A stretch of 64,000 bases of DNA from Bacillota bacterium (lineage in GTDB: Bacteria > Bacillota > Clostridia > Christensenellales > Aristaeellaceae). Within the stretch, counting starts at the first letter, position 1. The number at the start of each line of letters is the position of its first letter. The translations under genes were made by a program, and so were the position numbers. Under the pieces are notes generated by a model. It worked only from the letters and a program-made list of their open reading frames with translations, did not search any database and was not told where the DNA came from. The stretch lies in the NCBI GenBank assembly GCA_023436585.1, contig JAEZIN010000029.1, positions 186,001 through 250,000 on the forward strand, read 5' to 3'. Shown piece after piece: positions 26,145 to 35,203 of this stretch.

Positions 26145-26275
26145 GCCCAGAGCAGCCGGGGGACCCTTCTCATGAAATACTCATCTGATTCTTTGCGCTT
26201 TTCAATGATAAATGGCTGCCCGTCTGATAAAATGGATACGTATGGAATTCCGACCGATTGCATGGAGGGAAACGG

Positions 26276-27190
26276 ATGGAAAAGATCATTGAGGTTGCCG
26301 GGCTCAAGAAAAGCTACCGCGATGTTGAGGCAGTGAAGGGCATCGACTTTTATGTGGACGCGGGGACGCTCTTTGCGTTTCTTGGCCCCAACGGGGCAGG
26401 CAAGTCCACCACCATCGACATGATCTGCACGCTTTTGAAGCCCGACGCGGGCGATGTGGTGGTGAACGGCTTTGGCCTTTCCAAGGATGACGCCAGGATC
26501 AGGGAAAGCATCGGCGTCGTGTTTCAGGACAGCATCCTGGATGCCCTGCTCACCGTGCGGGAGAACCTTTCCGCCCGCGCCGCCTTTTACGGCCTGAAGG
26601 GCGAAAAGTGCAAACAGGCCGTAAAAAAAGCCGCCCACGCCGCGGAGGTGGAATCCTTCCTGGACAGGCCTTACGGCAAGCTATCCGGAGGCCAGCGCCG
26701 CCGGGCCGATATCGCCAGGGCGCTTGTCAACACCCCGAAGATTCTTTTCCTGGATGAGCCCACCACGGGCCTGGACCCCCAGACGCGCCAAAGCGTTTGG
26801 AACACCATCCGCAGCCTGCAGCGCCAGGAGGGCATGACGGTGTTTTTGACCACCCACTACATGGAGGAGGCGGCCGGGGCCGATTACGTGGCTGTGATCG
26901 ACAAAGGCCTCATTACCGCCAAGGGCACGCCTGCGGAACTGAAGGACAGGTATTCCAGCGATCATCTGAAGATCGAGCCTACCGATATGGAAGCGCTGCA
27001 GGCCTATCTTCGCGGCCTGAACATTTCCTATGAAACGGCCGGGGTCATGGTATCCGTGCCGCTCAAGCGCACGGTGGACGCCCTGCCCATATTGAAGGGC
27101 TGCGAAAGCTTGATCTCCGTGTTTGAAGTGGTCAGCGGCAGCATGGACGATGCGTTTATCGCCATCACCGGAAAGGGGATCAGAGAATGA
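26276..27190 (+). CDS. ABC transporter ATP-binding protein (DrrA-like)
   Basis: A 304-residue ATPase of an ABC-2 type exporter. It has Walker A GPNGAGKSTT (about residue 38), Q-loop VVFQDSILD, signature LSGGQRRRADIA, Walker B ILFLDEPTTGLD and switch His in TTHYMEE. A C-terminal extension of about 90 residues is typical of the daunorubicin-resistance (DrrA/CcmA) group. ATG at 26276 follows GGAGGG. The stop overlaps the permease start by four bases, so the two are one exporter. Cargo is unknown. Confidence 0.93.
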   Translation: MEKIIEVAGLKKSYRDVEAVKGIDFYVDAGTLFAFLGPNGAGKSTTIDMICTLLKPDAGDVVVNGFGLSKDDARIRESIGVVFQDSILDALLTVRENLSARAAFYGLKGEKCKQAVKKAAHAAEVESFLDRPYGKLSGGQRRRADIARALVNTPKILFLDEPTTGLDPQTRQSVWNTIRSLQRQEGMTVFLTTHYMEEAAGADYVAVIDKGLITAKGTPAELKDRYSSDHLKIEPTDMEALQAYLRGLNISYETAGVMVSVPLKRTVDALPILKGCESLISVFEVVSGSMDDAFIAITGKGIRE

Positions 27191-28047
27191 TTACATGGAA
27201 ATTTGCTTCCCGCAATTTGAAGATATTCTTCCGCGACCGCGCCGCAGTCTTCTTTTCCCTTTTGTCCGCCTTCATTATCATCGGCCTGTATGTGCTGTTC
27301 CTGGGGGATATGCTCACCGGCGGCATGAAGGAGGTTGCGGGGGCCAGGTTCCTGCTGGACAGCTGGATCATGGCTGGGCTGCTGAGTGTTACCTCCATCA
27401 CCACCACCATGGGTGCTTTCGGCATTATGATCGAGGACATCGCCAAGAAAAACAGCAAGGATTTCTTCGCGTCCCCCATCAAGCGCTCAACCCTAGCGGG
27501 CGGATACATTTTGAGCTCCTTCATCATCGGCCTGATCATGACCGTCATCACCTTTGTTCTGGCGGAAGCCTACATCATCGCCTACGGCGGTCAGATGCTG
27601 GGCGCTGCCAGCCTTGTAAAGCTGCTGGGCGTAATGCTTTTGTCTGTTCTGTCCAGTACGGCGCTGGTGCTCTTCCTGGTATCCTTCTTCAAAAGCAATA
27701 CCGCCTTTGCCACGGCTTCCACCATCCTGGGCACGCTTATCGGCTTTTTGACCGGCGTGTACATCCCCGTGGGGCAGCTGCCGGAGGCCGTGCAGTCGGT
27801 GATCAAGTTCTTCCCCGTATCCCATGCCAGCGTGCTTTTCAGACAGGTCATGATGGAAAACCCGCTGCAGGCCGCCTTTGCCGGCGCGCCGGCCATGGCC
27901 TCCCGGGAGTTCAGGCAGACGATGGGCGTTTCCTTCCAGCTTGGCGGCACGGAGCTTTCCGCCGCTGTCAGCCTGTGGGTGCTCATCGGCACGGCCGTTG
28001 TCTTCTTCCTGCTGGCCACGTGGAATATGTCCAGGAAGAAAAAGTAG
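27187..28047 (+). CDS. ABC-2 type transporter permease (DrrB-like)
   Basis: A 286-residue membrane protein with about six helices, the partner of the ATPase just upstream (ATGA overlap). It carries the ABC-2 family pattern, with a long helix near residues 20-45, a central run VTSITTTMGAFGIMIEDIAKKN with a coupling-helix-like charged stretch, and the late motif FLTGVYIPVGQLPEAVQSVI followed by FPVSHASVLFRQ. This is the usual drug or lipid exporter type. Confidence 0.9.
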   Translation: MITWKFASRNLKIFFRDRAAVFFSLLSAFIIIGLYVLFLGDMLTGGMKEVAGARFLLDSWIMAGLLSVTSITTTMGAFGIMIEDIAKKNSKDFFASPIKRSTLAGGYILSSFIIGLIMTVITFVLAEAYIIAYGGQMLGAASLVKLLGVMLLSVLSSTALVLFLVSFFKSNTAFATASTILGTLIGFLTGVYIPVGQLPEAVQSVIKFFPVSHASVLFRQVMMENPLQAAFAGAPAMASREFRQTMGVSFQLGGTELSAAVSLWVLIGTAVVFFLLATWNMSRKKK

Positions 28048-28064
28048 CAGTCATTATAAAGCAA

Positions 28065-28105
28065 AACGCCTCCCGGCGGACGTATGTCCGACGGGAGGCG
28101 TTTTT
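28065..28105. terminator. Bidirectional terminator between permease and ribokinase
   Basis: An 11-bp GC-rich stem (28065-28075 with 28092-28102) has an inner GTCGGAC/GTCCGAC-like hairpin and T runs on both sides. Confidence 0.85.
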
Positions 28106-28142
28106 ATTGCGCCGAGAGAGAAAAGAATATCTTTTCTGACGT

Positions 28143-29078
28143 TTATTTTCTTCCATATATTTTGTCATAAAGCGCGAGTATATCTTTTCTATACGGCATG
28201 GCGGGCGCCGTGCCCAACTTGGTTACGGCAAGCGCGCCTGTCACATTGCCGTAGCGTGCGGCCTCAAAGATATCCTTCCCTTCCGCCAGCGCCATGACAA
28301 ACCCGCCGTTGAACGCGTCGCCCGCGCCGGTGGTATCCATTACGTCGACTTTGATCCGCTCAATGATGTCTTCGTTTTTCCCGTCAGTCACGTAGGCGCC
28401 CTGGCTGCCCATGGTGATGACAACACCTTTTACGCCTTTTTGAAGGAAGACACCGGCTGCCTTTCGCGCATCCGCATAATTTGCAACATGTACACCGGTC
28501 AGCACGCTGGCTTCGGATTCGTTGGGCGTAACAATATCGATCATCCGGAACAGCTCGTCCGGCAGATGCTGCGCAGGCGCGGTGTTCAGGATTACTTTTG
28601 TGCTGCTTTCATGCGCGATGCGGACGATTTTCTCCAGCGCGTCCAGATTGATCTCAAGCTGGACCAGCAGTATATCCGCGCTCCTGATCTGATCCGATGC
28701 CTTTTCTATATCCGCGTCCGTGATATTTCCGCACGCGCCGCTGACAACCAGTATCATGTTCTGGTTTTCTTTTTCATTGACCATGATGAGGGCGGTACCA
28801 GTCTCTTTTTCAGCGTCTTCAAAAATGAGATCAGTGTTCATGCCTTCGCTGGCATAAAATCGCTTTGCGACATCACCAAATACATCCTTGCCGACCTTGG
28901 TCGCCAGTGTGACATCAGCGCCGGCCCGGTGCGCCGCCACCGCCTGGTTGGAGCCCTTTCCGCCGGGGCCCAGCACAAATGAGCTGCCGATTACGGTTTC
29001 CCCCGGTATGGGAAACTTCTGCGTCCTGCTGGTCAGGTCTACGACAAAGCTTCCAAACACGAGAATTTTCTTCGCCAT
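28143..29078 (-). CDS. rbsK: Ribokinase family sugar kinase
   Basis: A 311-residue PfkB-family kinase closest to ribokinase. The N-terminal motif GPGGKGSNQAVAAHRAGA binds the sugar, and the C-terminal signature DTTGAGDAFNGGFVMAL has the catalytic Asp and anion hole. VVTMGSQGAYV-like and TPNESEA blocks also fit. It phosphorylates ribose or a similar pentose with ATP. The start at 29078 is set by GGAGGAAAAATC. It has its own promoter and terminator, so it is separate from the lsr genes, but five-carbon sugar chemistry connects the two: AI-2 derives from the ribose part of S-ribosylhomocysteine. Confidence 0.9.
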   Translation of the reverse strand: MAKKILVFGSFVVDLTSRTQKFPIPGETVIGSSFVLGPGGKGSNQAVAAHRAGADVTLATKVGKDVFGDVAKRFYASEGMNTDLIFEDAEKETGTALIMVNEKENQNMILVVSGACGNITDADIEKASDQIRSADILLVQLEINLDALEKIVRIAHESSTKVILNTAPAQHLPDELFRMIDIVTPNESEASVLTGVHVANYADARKAAGVFLQKGVKGVVITMGSQGAYVTDGKNEDIIERIKVDVMDTTGAGDAFNGGFVMALAEGKDIFEAARYGNVTGALAVTKLGTAPAMPYRKDILALYDKIYGRK

Positions 29079-29174
29079 GATTTTTCCTCCGGTGTACATT
29101 AAAAATAAGGAAGAAACGGATGCTGACAAGTTTCTTCCGCATAGTATGGCAAAAGGTTTATACGCCTTATACGT

Positions 29175-29203
29175 ATTGTAATGGTCACGGTTTTTGATGT
29201 CAA
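29175..29203 (-). promoter_or_regulatory. Promoter of the ribokinase gene
   Basis: Perfect TTGACA (29203-29198), 17-base spacer, TACAAT (29180-29175). Just downstream a direct repeat CGTATAA-GG-CGTATAA could be an operator. Confidence 0.75.
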
Positions 29204-29239
29204 GGAGTGGTATTGCTCTTTGCTTCAAAAGCCGTCATC

Positions 29240-29304
29240 ATGATTTTAAAATAAATGCAAAGCGCCTCCCAATGGCTTTGCAGCCATCGAAAAGCGCTTT
29301 GCAT
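29240..29304 (-). terminator. Terminator of the lsrR-lsrK-cupin operon
   Basis: Outer stem ATGCAAAGCGC/GCGCTTTGCAT (29304-29294 with 29265-29255) encloses an inner ATGGCT/AGCCAT hairpin, then a T-rich run on the minus strand. Confidence 0.8.
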
Positions 29305-29330
29305 CGATGCTATCTGGAAAACAGCATGTA

Positions 29331-29681
29331 TTAATAGGAATAATTCTCCACATCCACCTTGTCCACTTCCCGAAAGGGGGCCAGGGTGGAGATCATTTTC
29401 ACGGGGCCCGCGTATTTGTTGATAAGATAGTGAATCTCGCCCGGCTCGATATGGATAAGCTGGCCCGGCGTCAGGTGATGCACGGTGCCGTCCACCACCA
29501 CATCCACTTCGCCTTCCAGGATAAAGAAGTTTTCTTCCATTTCCTTGTGATAATGGGCCTTGAAATCCTGCCCCGCCTGGAACTGTACCAGCGCAAAGTT
29601 CATGCGGGGGCCTTTCATCAGGTATTTGGGGCCGCTGTCTTGGAAGCGGTATTCCCGCTCGTCCTCATGGATGATAAACAT
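29331..29681 (-). CDS. Small cupin protein in the lsr locus
   Basis: A 116-residue single-domain cupin with both metal motifs intact. Motif 1 is HYHKEMEENFFILEG (two His and a Glu), motif 2 is IEPGEIHYLIN (third His). It should fold as a beta-barrel with one bound metal. It starts 25 bases after lsrK stops, with no terminator between, and precedes the operon terminator, so it belongs to lsrR-lsrK. Known lsr operons of enterobacteria have LsrG, a ferredoxin-like isomerase of phospho-AI-2, which is absent here. A role for this cupin in phospho-AI-2 isomerisation is a hypothesis. ATG at 29681 behind AAAGGAG is preferred over one at 29702. Confidence 0.85.
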   Translation of the reverse strand: MFIIHEDEREYRFQDSGPKYLMKGPRMNFALVQFQAGQDFKAHYHKEMEENFFILEGEVDVVVDGTVHHLTPGQLIHIEPGEIHYLINKYAGPVKMISTLAPFREVDKVDVENYSY

Positions 29682-29706
29682 ATCAGGTCTCTCCTTTATC
29701 ATTAAG

Positions 29707-31272
29707 TTATAGGCCTGGGGCAGCCCACATATATCGCGTCACGCGGCGGTCGCTTAATTGAAGCTGGCCCTGGTAGAACTCCCGCCAGACCGTGTACATT
29801 TTATTGTAGGTTTCGTGGTTTTCACTGTCCGGCAGGTATGTCTTCTCCCACCGTACCAGCTTTTGGGCAGCCTCCTGGATGCTTGGGTACACCCCAACGC
29901 CGTACCCTGCCAGAATGGCCGCGCCCAGCGCGGTGGCTTCCTTTACCACGGGCACCTTCACCGGGAGCCCCATCACATCGGCGACGATTTGGCACCACAG
30001 CGGGCTTTTGGATGCACCGGACGCGAATATGATCTCCTCCGGCATTCCGCCGCCGGCCTCCCGCACCAAATCCATATGTCCCCTGGTGACCAAGGCGGCA
30101 TTTTCCATGATGGCGCGGTAGAAGGTGTAGCGGTTGAACTTCAAGGGATCAAAATCGAAGTTGCCGAAGGTCGGCGCGGCGTGACGCCAGGAGATGTAGT
30201 TCATCACATCGGAGAAGGAGCACATCATGCCATGGCAGCCGGCGGGCACCTTTTCCGCTTCCCGGTTCATCAATTGGTAGGGATCAAGGCCCAGCTTTAC
30301 GGCCTCTTCCTTTTCCGCCTGGCAGAAGGCGTCCCTGTACCAGCGCATGGCCAGGCCCGGCATGAAGGCGATGGCTTCATGCTGCCACAGCCCGGGCACG
30401 GCGTGGCAGTTGACCCTCACGCGGCAATCAGGATCGGTGGCAGCGCTTTTCGTATTGAATTCATACTGCCAGAAGCTTCCCCCGAAAACGGCGGCCTGGT
30501 TGGGTTTTGTAAGCCCGACACCCACGCAGCCCAATTGCGCGTCGCCGCCGCCGGTGACCACCGGGGTACCTTCCTTAAGCCCTGTTTGCGCGGCGCCTTG
30601 CGCGTTCACCTGGGCTACCACCGTGCCGCACTCCAGCGCCTTGGGGAAAATGTGATCCTTCAGGCCGCAGCGCGCGGCGATGGAGGCATCCCAATCCCTG
30701 CTTTCCAGGTTGAAGACGCCCGTGGTGCAGCCGTTGCTGGGCTCGCTGGCCATCACACCGGTCAGCCTGTAAATGAGCCAGTCGTTGAACATCGACAGGA
30801 CGGCCGTCTTTTCATAGACCTCGGGCATCTTGTTTTTGACCCAGAGGAGCCTTGGCAGCGCGCCTAGGGCGTAGGTCTGGCCGGATATGCCGTACAGCTC
30901 CTTTTCCAGCGCAGGGTCAAGCTGCTTCAATTGGCCCACCTCGTCGCCGCTGCGGGCATCGACGTTGGCGCAGGCCCATATCTCCCGGCCCTCCCCGTCA
31001 TAGAGAACGATGCCCTCCCGCATACAGGTGGTGGAGATGCCTGCAATCTCCCCGGCCGGAATCTTCGTCTCCGCCAGCACTTCGCGGATGCAATCGCATG
31101 CCAGTCCCCAGTTGTTAATCCAATCAAAGTCCATGCTGCCGGGGTACCGCGGGTCCTCCCTGTGAAACCATTCCTTCTGCACGCAGCCCAATTGACGTCC
31201 GGCCGTATCAAAAAGAACGGCGCGCACGCTTCCCGTGCCGGCATCAAGCGCCATGAGGTATTTTCCCGCCAT
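29707..31272 (-). CDS. lsrK: Autoinducer-2 kinase
   Basis: A 521-residue FGGY-family kinase that phosphorylates linear AI-2 (DPD) in the cytosol, trapping it and making the LsrR ligand. It follows remembered E. coli LsrK (530 residues) almost throughout: YLMALDAGTGSVRAVLFD, MREGIVLYDGEG, WACANVDARSGDEV, VTGGGDAQLGCVGVGL, MRWYRDAFC, PVVKEATALGAAI and the final MWAAPGL. The start ATG at 31272 is set by GGGAGGGGAGG. It lies downstream of lsrR and upstream of the cupin. Confidence 0.96.
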   Translation of the reverse strand: MAGKYLMALDAGTGSVRAVLFDTAGRQLGCVQKEWFHREDPRYPGSMDFDWINNWGLACDCIREVLAETKIPAGEIAGISTTCMREGIVLYDGEGREIWACANVDARSGDEVGQLKQLDPALEKELYGISGQTYALGALPRLLWVKNKMPEVYEKTAVLSMFNDWLIYRLTGVMASEPSNGCTTGVFNLESRDWDASIAARCGLKDHIFPKALECGTVVAQVNAQGAAQTGLKEGTPVVTGGGDAQLGCVGVGLTKPNQAAVFGGSFWQYEFNTKSAATDPDCRVRVNCHAVPGLWQHEAIAFMPGLAMRWYRDAFCQAEKEEAVKLGLDPYQLMNREAEKVPAGCHGMMCSFSDVMNYISWRHAAPTFGNFDFDPLKFNRYTFYRAIMENAALVTRGHMDLVREAGGGMPEEIIFASGASKSPLWCQIVADVMGLPVKVPVVKEATALGAAILAGYGVGVYPSIQEAAQKLVRWEKTYLPDSENHETYNKMYTVWREFYQGQLQLSDRRVTRYMWAAPGL

Positions 31273-31304
31273 GAAAATCCTCCCCTCCCTTATATACGCA
31301 TGGC

Positions 31305-31334
31305 TGCTCCGGCTCCCCGGAGGGAGCCGGAGCA
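31305..31334 (-). promoter_or_regulatory. Hairpin between lsrR and lsrK
   Basis: A perfect 12-bp stem (TGCTCCGGCTCC with its complement) with a 6-base loop and no T run sits in the 66-base gap. It is more likely an mRNA processing or stability element than a terminator. Confidence 0.55.
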
Positions 31335-31338
31335 AATA

Positions 31339-32253
31339 TTAATCTCCCTCCGCCAGACTGATGGCGGTAGGCTCGTCTGTAATCAATACGTTCAGGTACT
31401 TGCCCCGCAGCGTGGCGCGTATGGCGTCCACCTTGGCTTCCCCGGCGGCCACGCCGATCACGTTTTTCAATTCCCGCAGCGTGTGAAGCGGGGTGCTGAT
31501 CAGCCGGTCCTCCACGGGGCATTCCACAAGCTCCCCATCCTTGTTGATGAAGTGGCTCAAAACGTCGCCCACGGCCCCCTTCATGCTCAGGTACAGGAAG
31601 TCGTTTTTGCTCAGTATGCCGGATTTGATTATGGTGGCCGATTCGTGCATGGAGCCGATGCCGACCACGGATATGGAGGCCAGGCGCACCATCCTGGTAA
31701 TTTCCAGCACGGAGGCTTCCTCGCGCATGGCATCCGCCATCTCCCTGGAGCTGGCCAAAAGCGGTGCAGGCATCAGGTACAGCTTTGCGTTAAATACGTT
31801 GGAGCGTGTATCGGGCAGGTAGTAGTTGACGCCGCCGGTTAGCGACACGCAGGAAATGGGGTCCTGGGCCATGGTGGCCAGGTTGTTCAAGACCCGGCTG
31901 GGCGTGTCGCCGTAACCGATGTTGATGAAGCTGTTTTCTGACAGCCTGTCTCTAACGTACATGGCGGCGGCCTTGGCGATGTTTTCGTTGACCTCCGTCC
32001 GGCCCGGCATGGCCGGCACCACAAATACATCCTTCAGGCCATAGCGCTCCATCAGCGTTTTTTCCAATTGTATGCGGTCCACGCCGTCCTGACGCAGCTT
32101 GAACTGTATGATGCCCGTCTCTCGGGCCTTCTCCAGCAGCTTGATCACGCGCAGCCTGCTTACGCCCAGCACGTCGGCGATCTGCTGCTGGGTCATGTTC
32201 TCAAAATAATAGTACCAGGAGGTCTTGATCATCAGGGACTCTTCGTAGTTCAT
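31339..32253 (-). CDS. lsrR: SorC-family regulator of AI-2 genes
   Basis: A 304-residue repressor of the SorC/DeoR type. The N-terminal helix-turn-helix is WYYYFENMTQQQIADVLGVS with RLRVIKLLEKARETGII, very like E. coli LsrR. The rest is a sugar-phosphate sensor domain: FINIGYGDTPSRVLNNL, VSLTGGVNYYLP, VVGIGSMHESATIIKSG, KGAVGDVLSHF and the final VLITDEPTA. Phospho-AI-2 should release it from DNA. It is divergent from lsrA, sharing a control region of about 380 bases, and heads the operon with lsrK and the cupin. Confidence 0.94.
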   Translation of the reverse strand: MNYEESLMIKTSWYYYFENMTQQQIADVLGVSRLRVIKLLEKARETGIIQFKLRQDGVDRIQLEKTLMERYGLKDVFVVPAMPGRTEVNENIAKAAAMYVRDRLSENSFINIGYGDTPSRVLNNLATMAQDPISCVSLTGGVNYYLPDTRSNVFNAKLYLMPAPLLASSREMADAMREEASVLEITRMVRLASISVVGIGSMHESATIIKSGILSKNDFLYLSMKGAVGDVLSHFINKDGELVECPVEDRLISTPLHTLRELKNVIGVAAGEAKVDAIRATLRGKYLNVLITDEPTAISLAEGD

Positions 32254-32356
32254 GCTGCCTCTTTCCCGGTTTGCCCGCTGCCGAAATCTCCTGGCATCCT
32301 GGCATTCCACAAAGATTACAAAAGTTCAATGGACAATCTTATGTTCGTTTAGAGAA

Positions 32357-32385
32357 AGTATATCATCATTGGTTTCGTATGTCAA
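32357..32385 (-). promoter_or_regulatory. Promoter of the lsrR-lsrK operon
   Basis: TTGACA (32385-32380), 17-base spacer, TATACT (32362-32357) on the minus strand. CGAACATAAG downstream resembles the GCGAACAAATG element at the lsrA promoter, a possible shared LsrR half-site. Confidence 0.8.
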
Positions 32386-32539
32386 TCAAGAATCAGAAAC
32401 TATTCTAATGAAGATTCAATCAATAGATATAATAGAAGAACTCAAGCTAAATATGGCAAATATGGAGAAGAAAGCGTGGACAAGATTGCCCATGCTGTCC
32501 ATTGTGTTTGATTCGGGAAAGAAATTTTGGCTGGAACAG

Positions 32540-32568
32540 TTGACAGACCCGTACAAATGGCGTATGAT
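32540..32568 (+). promoter_or_regulatory. Promoter of lsrA
   Basis: Perfect TTGACA (32540-32545), 17-base spacer, TATGAT (32563-32568). Together with the lsrR promoter it accounts for the 378-base intergenic region. Confidence 0.8.
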
Positions 32569-32586
32569 AAAACAAACATTCAAATA

Positions 32587-32599
32587 TTCGCGGTGCGAA
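32587..32599. promoter_or_regulatory. Candidate LsrR operator
   Basis: The palindrome TTCGC-GGT-GCGAA lies about 20 bases after the lsrA -10, near the expected start of transcription, with ACATT and AATGT on its outer sides. Confidence 0.5.
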
Positions 32600-32631
32600 C
32601 AAATGTATAACTTGATCATGGAGGCCTCAGA

Positions 32632-34155
32632 GTGAGCGAAACGACGGGCGCGGTAAGCGAAATGATGATTTCTGTGCATGGCATCCGCAAGGCCTTCGGG
32701 CTGAACGCGGTGCTCAAAGGCATCAATCTTTCCGTTGCAAGCGGCGAGGTTATGGCGCTCATCGGCGGCAATGGGGCCGGCAAGAGTACCCTGGTCAAGA
32801 TACTCATGGGAATTTATCAGCCGGACGACGGTGAGGTGCGCATCAAAGGGCAGCCCGTACGCTTAAGCCGCCCCTCCGTAGCCCTTGCCCACGGCGTATA
32901 CCTTGTACCCCAGGAACCCATGCTCTTTCCCAACATGACGGTGGAAGAAAACATCATCATGGGCTTCAAGGAGAAAAAGAGCAAGCTGCATAAAAGGCTG
33001 GCGGAATTGATCGGGCAATTGGACTGGAAGCTGGATTTAAACCGCAAGGCGGACAGCCTGTCCATCGCCGAGCAGCAATTGGTGGAGATTCTTCGCGGGC
33101 TCATGCGGGATGCCCGCATCCTTATCCTGGATGAACCCACCAGCTCGCTTACCTTCAACGAAGTCAACTCTCTGTTTGAGATCATCCGGGATTTGAAAGC
33201 CAAGGGCATCAGCCTCATCTATATTACCCACCGCCTGACGGAAGTGTTTGAGATTGCCACCCACGTGGCCATCATGCGCGACGGCGTAATCACCCTTTCC
33301 GGCCCCGTAAGTGAATTCACCAGGGCGATGCTGGTAAAGGGGCTTCTTCCTCCGGACATGAAGGAACGGGAATGTATCGGCGACAACTGCGGTGTGCCCG
33401 TTGAAAGAACCGGTGAGCCTGTGCTGAAGGTGGAACACCTGACGGGCTTTGGCTTCAAGGATGTCAGCTTTGAGGTGTATCCCGGCGAAATACTGGGCTT
33501 GGCCGGCGTGGTCGGCGCGGGCCGCACGGAGCTGGCCACCACCATCTTCGGCCGCGATACAGTCAAAAGCGGCAGGATTTACTTGGGCGGCAAGGATATC
33601 ACCGGCATGAACACCAGGCAGGTGATGGACCTGGGTCTAAGCTACGTGGCGGAGGACAGGTTTTTAAACGGCATCTTCCGCATCAGCGACGTGGCGGCCA
33701 ATACCTCCGCCGCCTGCCTGGACAGGATGAGCAAGCTTCTCATGAACTTCAAGGAAGAGAAAAAACTCACCGCGGAGTTTGTAAAAAGCTTCCGCACCAA
33801 GGTCACCGGCCAGGATCAGGTGATGAGCTCCCTCTCCGGCGGCAATCAGCAAAAGGTGATTATCGCCAGGGCCCTTTCGCTCCGGCCCAAGGTGCTGATC
33901 CTGGATGAGCCTACCCGCGGCATCGACGCTGCGGCCCGCGGCGATGTGTACGCCATCATACAGCAATTGAAGGAGCAGGGCTTGGCGATATTGATGATTT
34001 CTTCCGACATGGAGGAGATTGTGGAATTAAGTGACCGGGCCGTGACCATGTACAGCGGCAGGATCAACCGCAGCTTCCAGCGCCAGGACATCAACCAGGA
34101 TAACCTGATGGCAGCCGCCTTCGGGGTGGATGAAAGGAGGGAGGTGCTTGCTTAA
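32632..34155 (+). CDS. lsrA: AI-2 import ATP-binding protein
   Basis: A 507-residue duplicated ABC ATPase of the sugar-import (CUT2) class. Domain 1 has Walker A IGGNGAGKSTLVK, signature-like LSIAEQQLVEI and Walker B ILILDEPTSSL. Domain 2 has the usual degenerate Walker A AGVVGAGRTELA, the signature LSGGNQQKV and Walker B VLILDEPTRGID. The start is GTG at 32632 behind GGAGG. The gene opens a five-gene operon in the enterobacterial order A-C-D-B-F. Its AI-2 assignment rests on lsrB, lsrF, lsrK and lsrR next to it. Confidence 0.93.
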   Translation: MSETTGAVSEMMISVHGIRKAFGLNAVLKGINLSVASGEVMALIGGNGAGKSTLVKILMGIYQPDDGEVRIKGQPVRLSRPSVALAHGVYLVPQEPMLFPNMTVEENIIMGFKEKKSKLHKRLAELIGQLDWKLDLNRKADSLSIAEQQLVEILRGLMRDARILILDEPTSSLTFNEVNSLFEIIRDLKAKGISLIYITHRLTEVFEIATHVAIMRDGVITLSGPVSEFTRAMLVKGLLPPDMKERECIGDNCGVPVERTGEPVLKVEHLTGFGFKDVSFEVYPGEILGLAGVVGAGRTELATTIFGRDTVKSGRIYLGGKDITGMNTRQVMDLGLSYVAEDRFLNGIFRISDVAANTSAACLDRMSKLLMNFKEEKKLTAEFVKSFRTKVTGQDQVMSSLSGGNQQKVIIARALSLRPKVLILDEPTRGIDAAARGDVYAIIQQLKEQGLAILMISSDMEEIVELSDRAVTMYSGRINRSFQRQDINQDNLMAAAFGVDERREVLA

Positions 34156-35203
34156 CAAGCCGCAAACCCTTGGCAAGACAAGCGTCCTTCTGCTCAAGAA
34201 GCTGCTGAAGGTTCGCGAGCTGACCTCCGTCCTCTTTCTGGTGTTTCTGTTCGTGGGCGTGGGTCTGGTGAATGCCAACTTTCTGACCTTTCAAAACATC
34301 ATGCTGTCGTTAAACAGCGGCGTGGTATACACCATCATCGCCATCGGCATCGCTTTAGTCATCATCACCGGCGAGATTGACGTTTCCGTTGGCGCCACCA
34401 TGGGCATGAGCGCGGCGGTGTTCGCCACCCTGATCCGGGATGGTTCCAACTGGACAGTAGCCGCCCTGATCGCTGTCAGCATCGGTCTGGTGATCGGCCT
34501 TGTTAACGGTGTGGGCGTGACGGTGCTCCGCATTCCTTCCATTATTATGACGCTGGGGTTAAGCGGCATCGTCCGGGGCCTGATGTACGTGTACACCGAA
34601 GGCAAGTGGGTGGAGAACCTGCCCGCAGGCTTCAAGGCGCTGGCCCAGGTAAGTGTAGGGCCCATCACGCTGTTTTACTTGTCCGCGCTGGTGTTTATGG
34701 TAATCGTCCATATCATTCTCACCCGCACCAAAAAGGGCCGGTATCTGGCCGCGGTGGGGGATAACCTGGGCGGCGCGACGCTGCTTGGCATTCCGGTCAC
34801 AGGCGTGAAGGTGGCAAGCTTCGCGCTGTGCGGCATGCTGGCCGCGGCAGGCGGCATCCTGTATGTAAGCCGGGTAGGCTTTGTAACGCCTACCGCCGGC
34901 AGCGGGTATGAAATGAAGGTCATCGCGGCCTGCGTGCTGGGGGGCATCAGCCTGACCGGCGGCGTGGGCTCTGTGATCGGCGCTGCGGTAGGCGCGGCCA
35001 TCATGGCCTCCATCAGCCGTGTGCTGGTATTCCTGAAGTTTTCATCCGACTACGACAACACCATCACCGGCATCCTGCTGATTACCATCGTGGTGGCGGA
35101 CGCGCTTTTGCAGCGCCAGGCGAAGGAGCGTGCCAGACGGGCGCGCCTTGTGGCCCGGACCGCCCATGGCGACGATGTATCGGGGGAGGCGCACCATGGA
35201 TAA
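34148..35203 (+). CDS. lsrC: AI-2 import permease LsrC
   Basis: A 351-residue CUT2-type permease (BPD_transp_2 family) with 8-10 helices. Typical blocks are ALVIITGEIDVSVGATMGMS and AAGGILYVSRVGFVTPTAGS followed by GYEMKVIAACVLGGISLTGG. It pairs with LsrD to form the membrane channel. Start TTG at 34148 follows GGAGGGAGG and overlaps the end of lsrA by eight bases, so translation is coupled. Confidence 0.92.
   Translation: MLNKPQTLGKTSVLLLKKLLKVRELTSVLFLVFLFVGVGLVNANFLTFQNIMLSLNSGVVYTIIAIGIALVIITGEIDVSVGATMGMSAAVFATLIRDGSNWTVAALIAVSIGLVIGLVNGVGVTVLRIPSIIMTLGLSGIVRGLMYVYTEGKWVENLPAGFKALAQVSVGPITLFYLSALVFMVIVHIILTRTKKGRYLAAVGDNLGGATLLGIPVTGVKVASFALCGMLAAAGGILYVSRVGFVTPTAGSGYEMKVIAACVLGGISLTGGVGSVIGAAVGAAIMASISRVLVFLKFSSDYDNTITGILLITIVVADALLQRQAKERARRARLVARTAHGDDVSGEAHHG

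Noticed and set aside
33500..33540. Degenerate Walker A in the second LsrA domain as a possible defect
   Set aside because: GVVGAGRTE in the second domain is normal for CUT2-class sugar ATPases.
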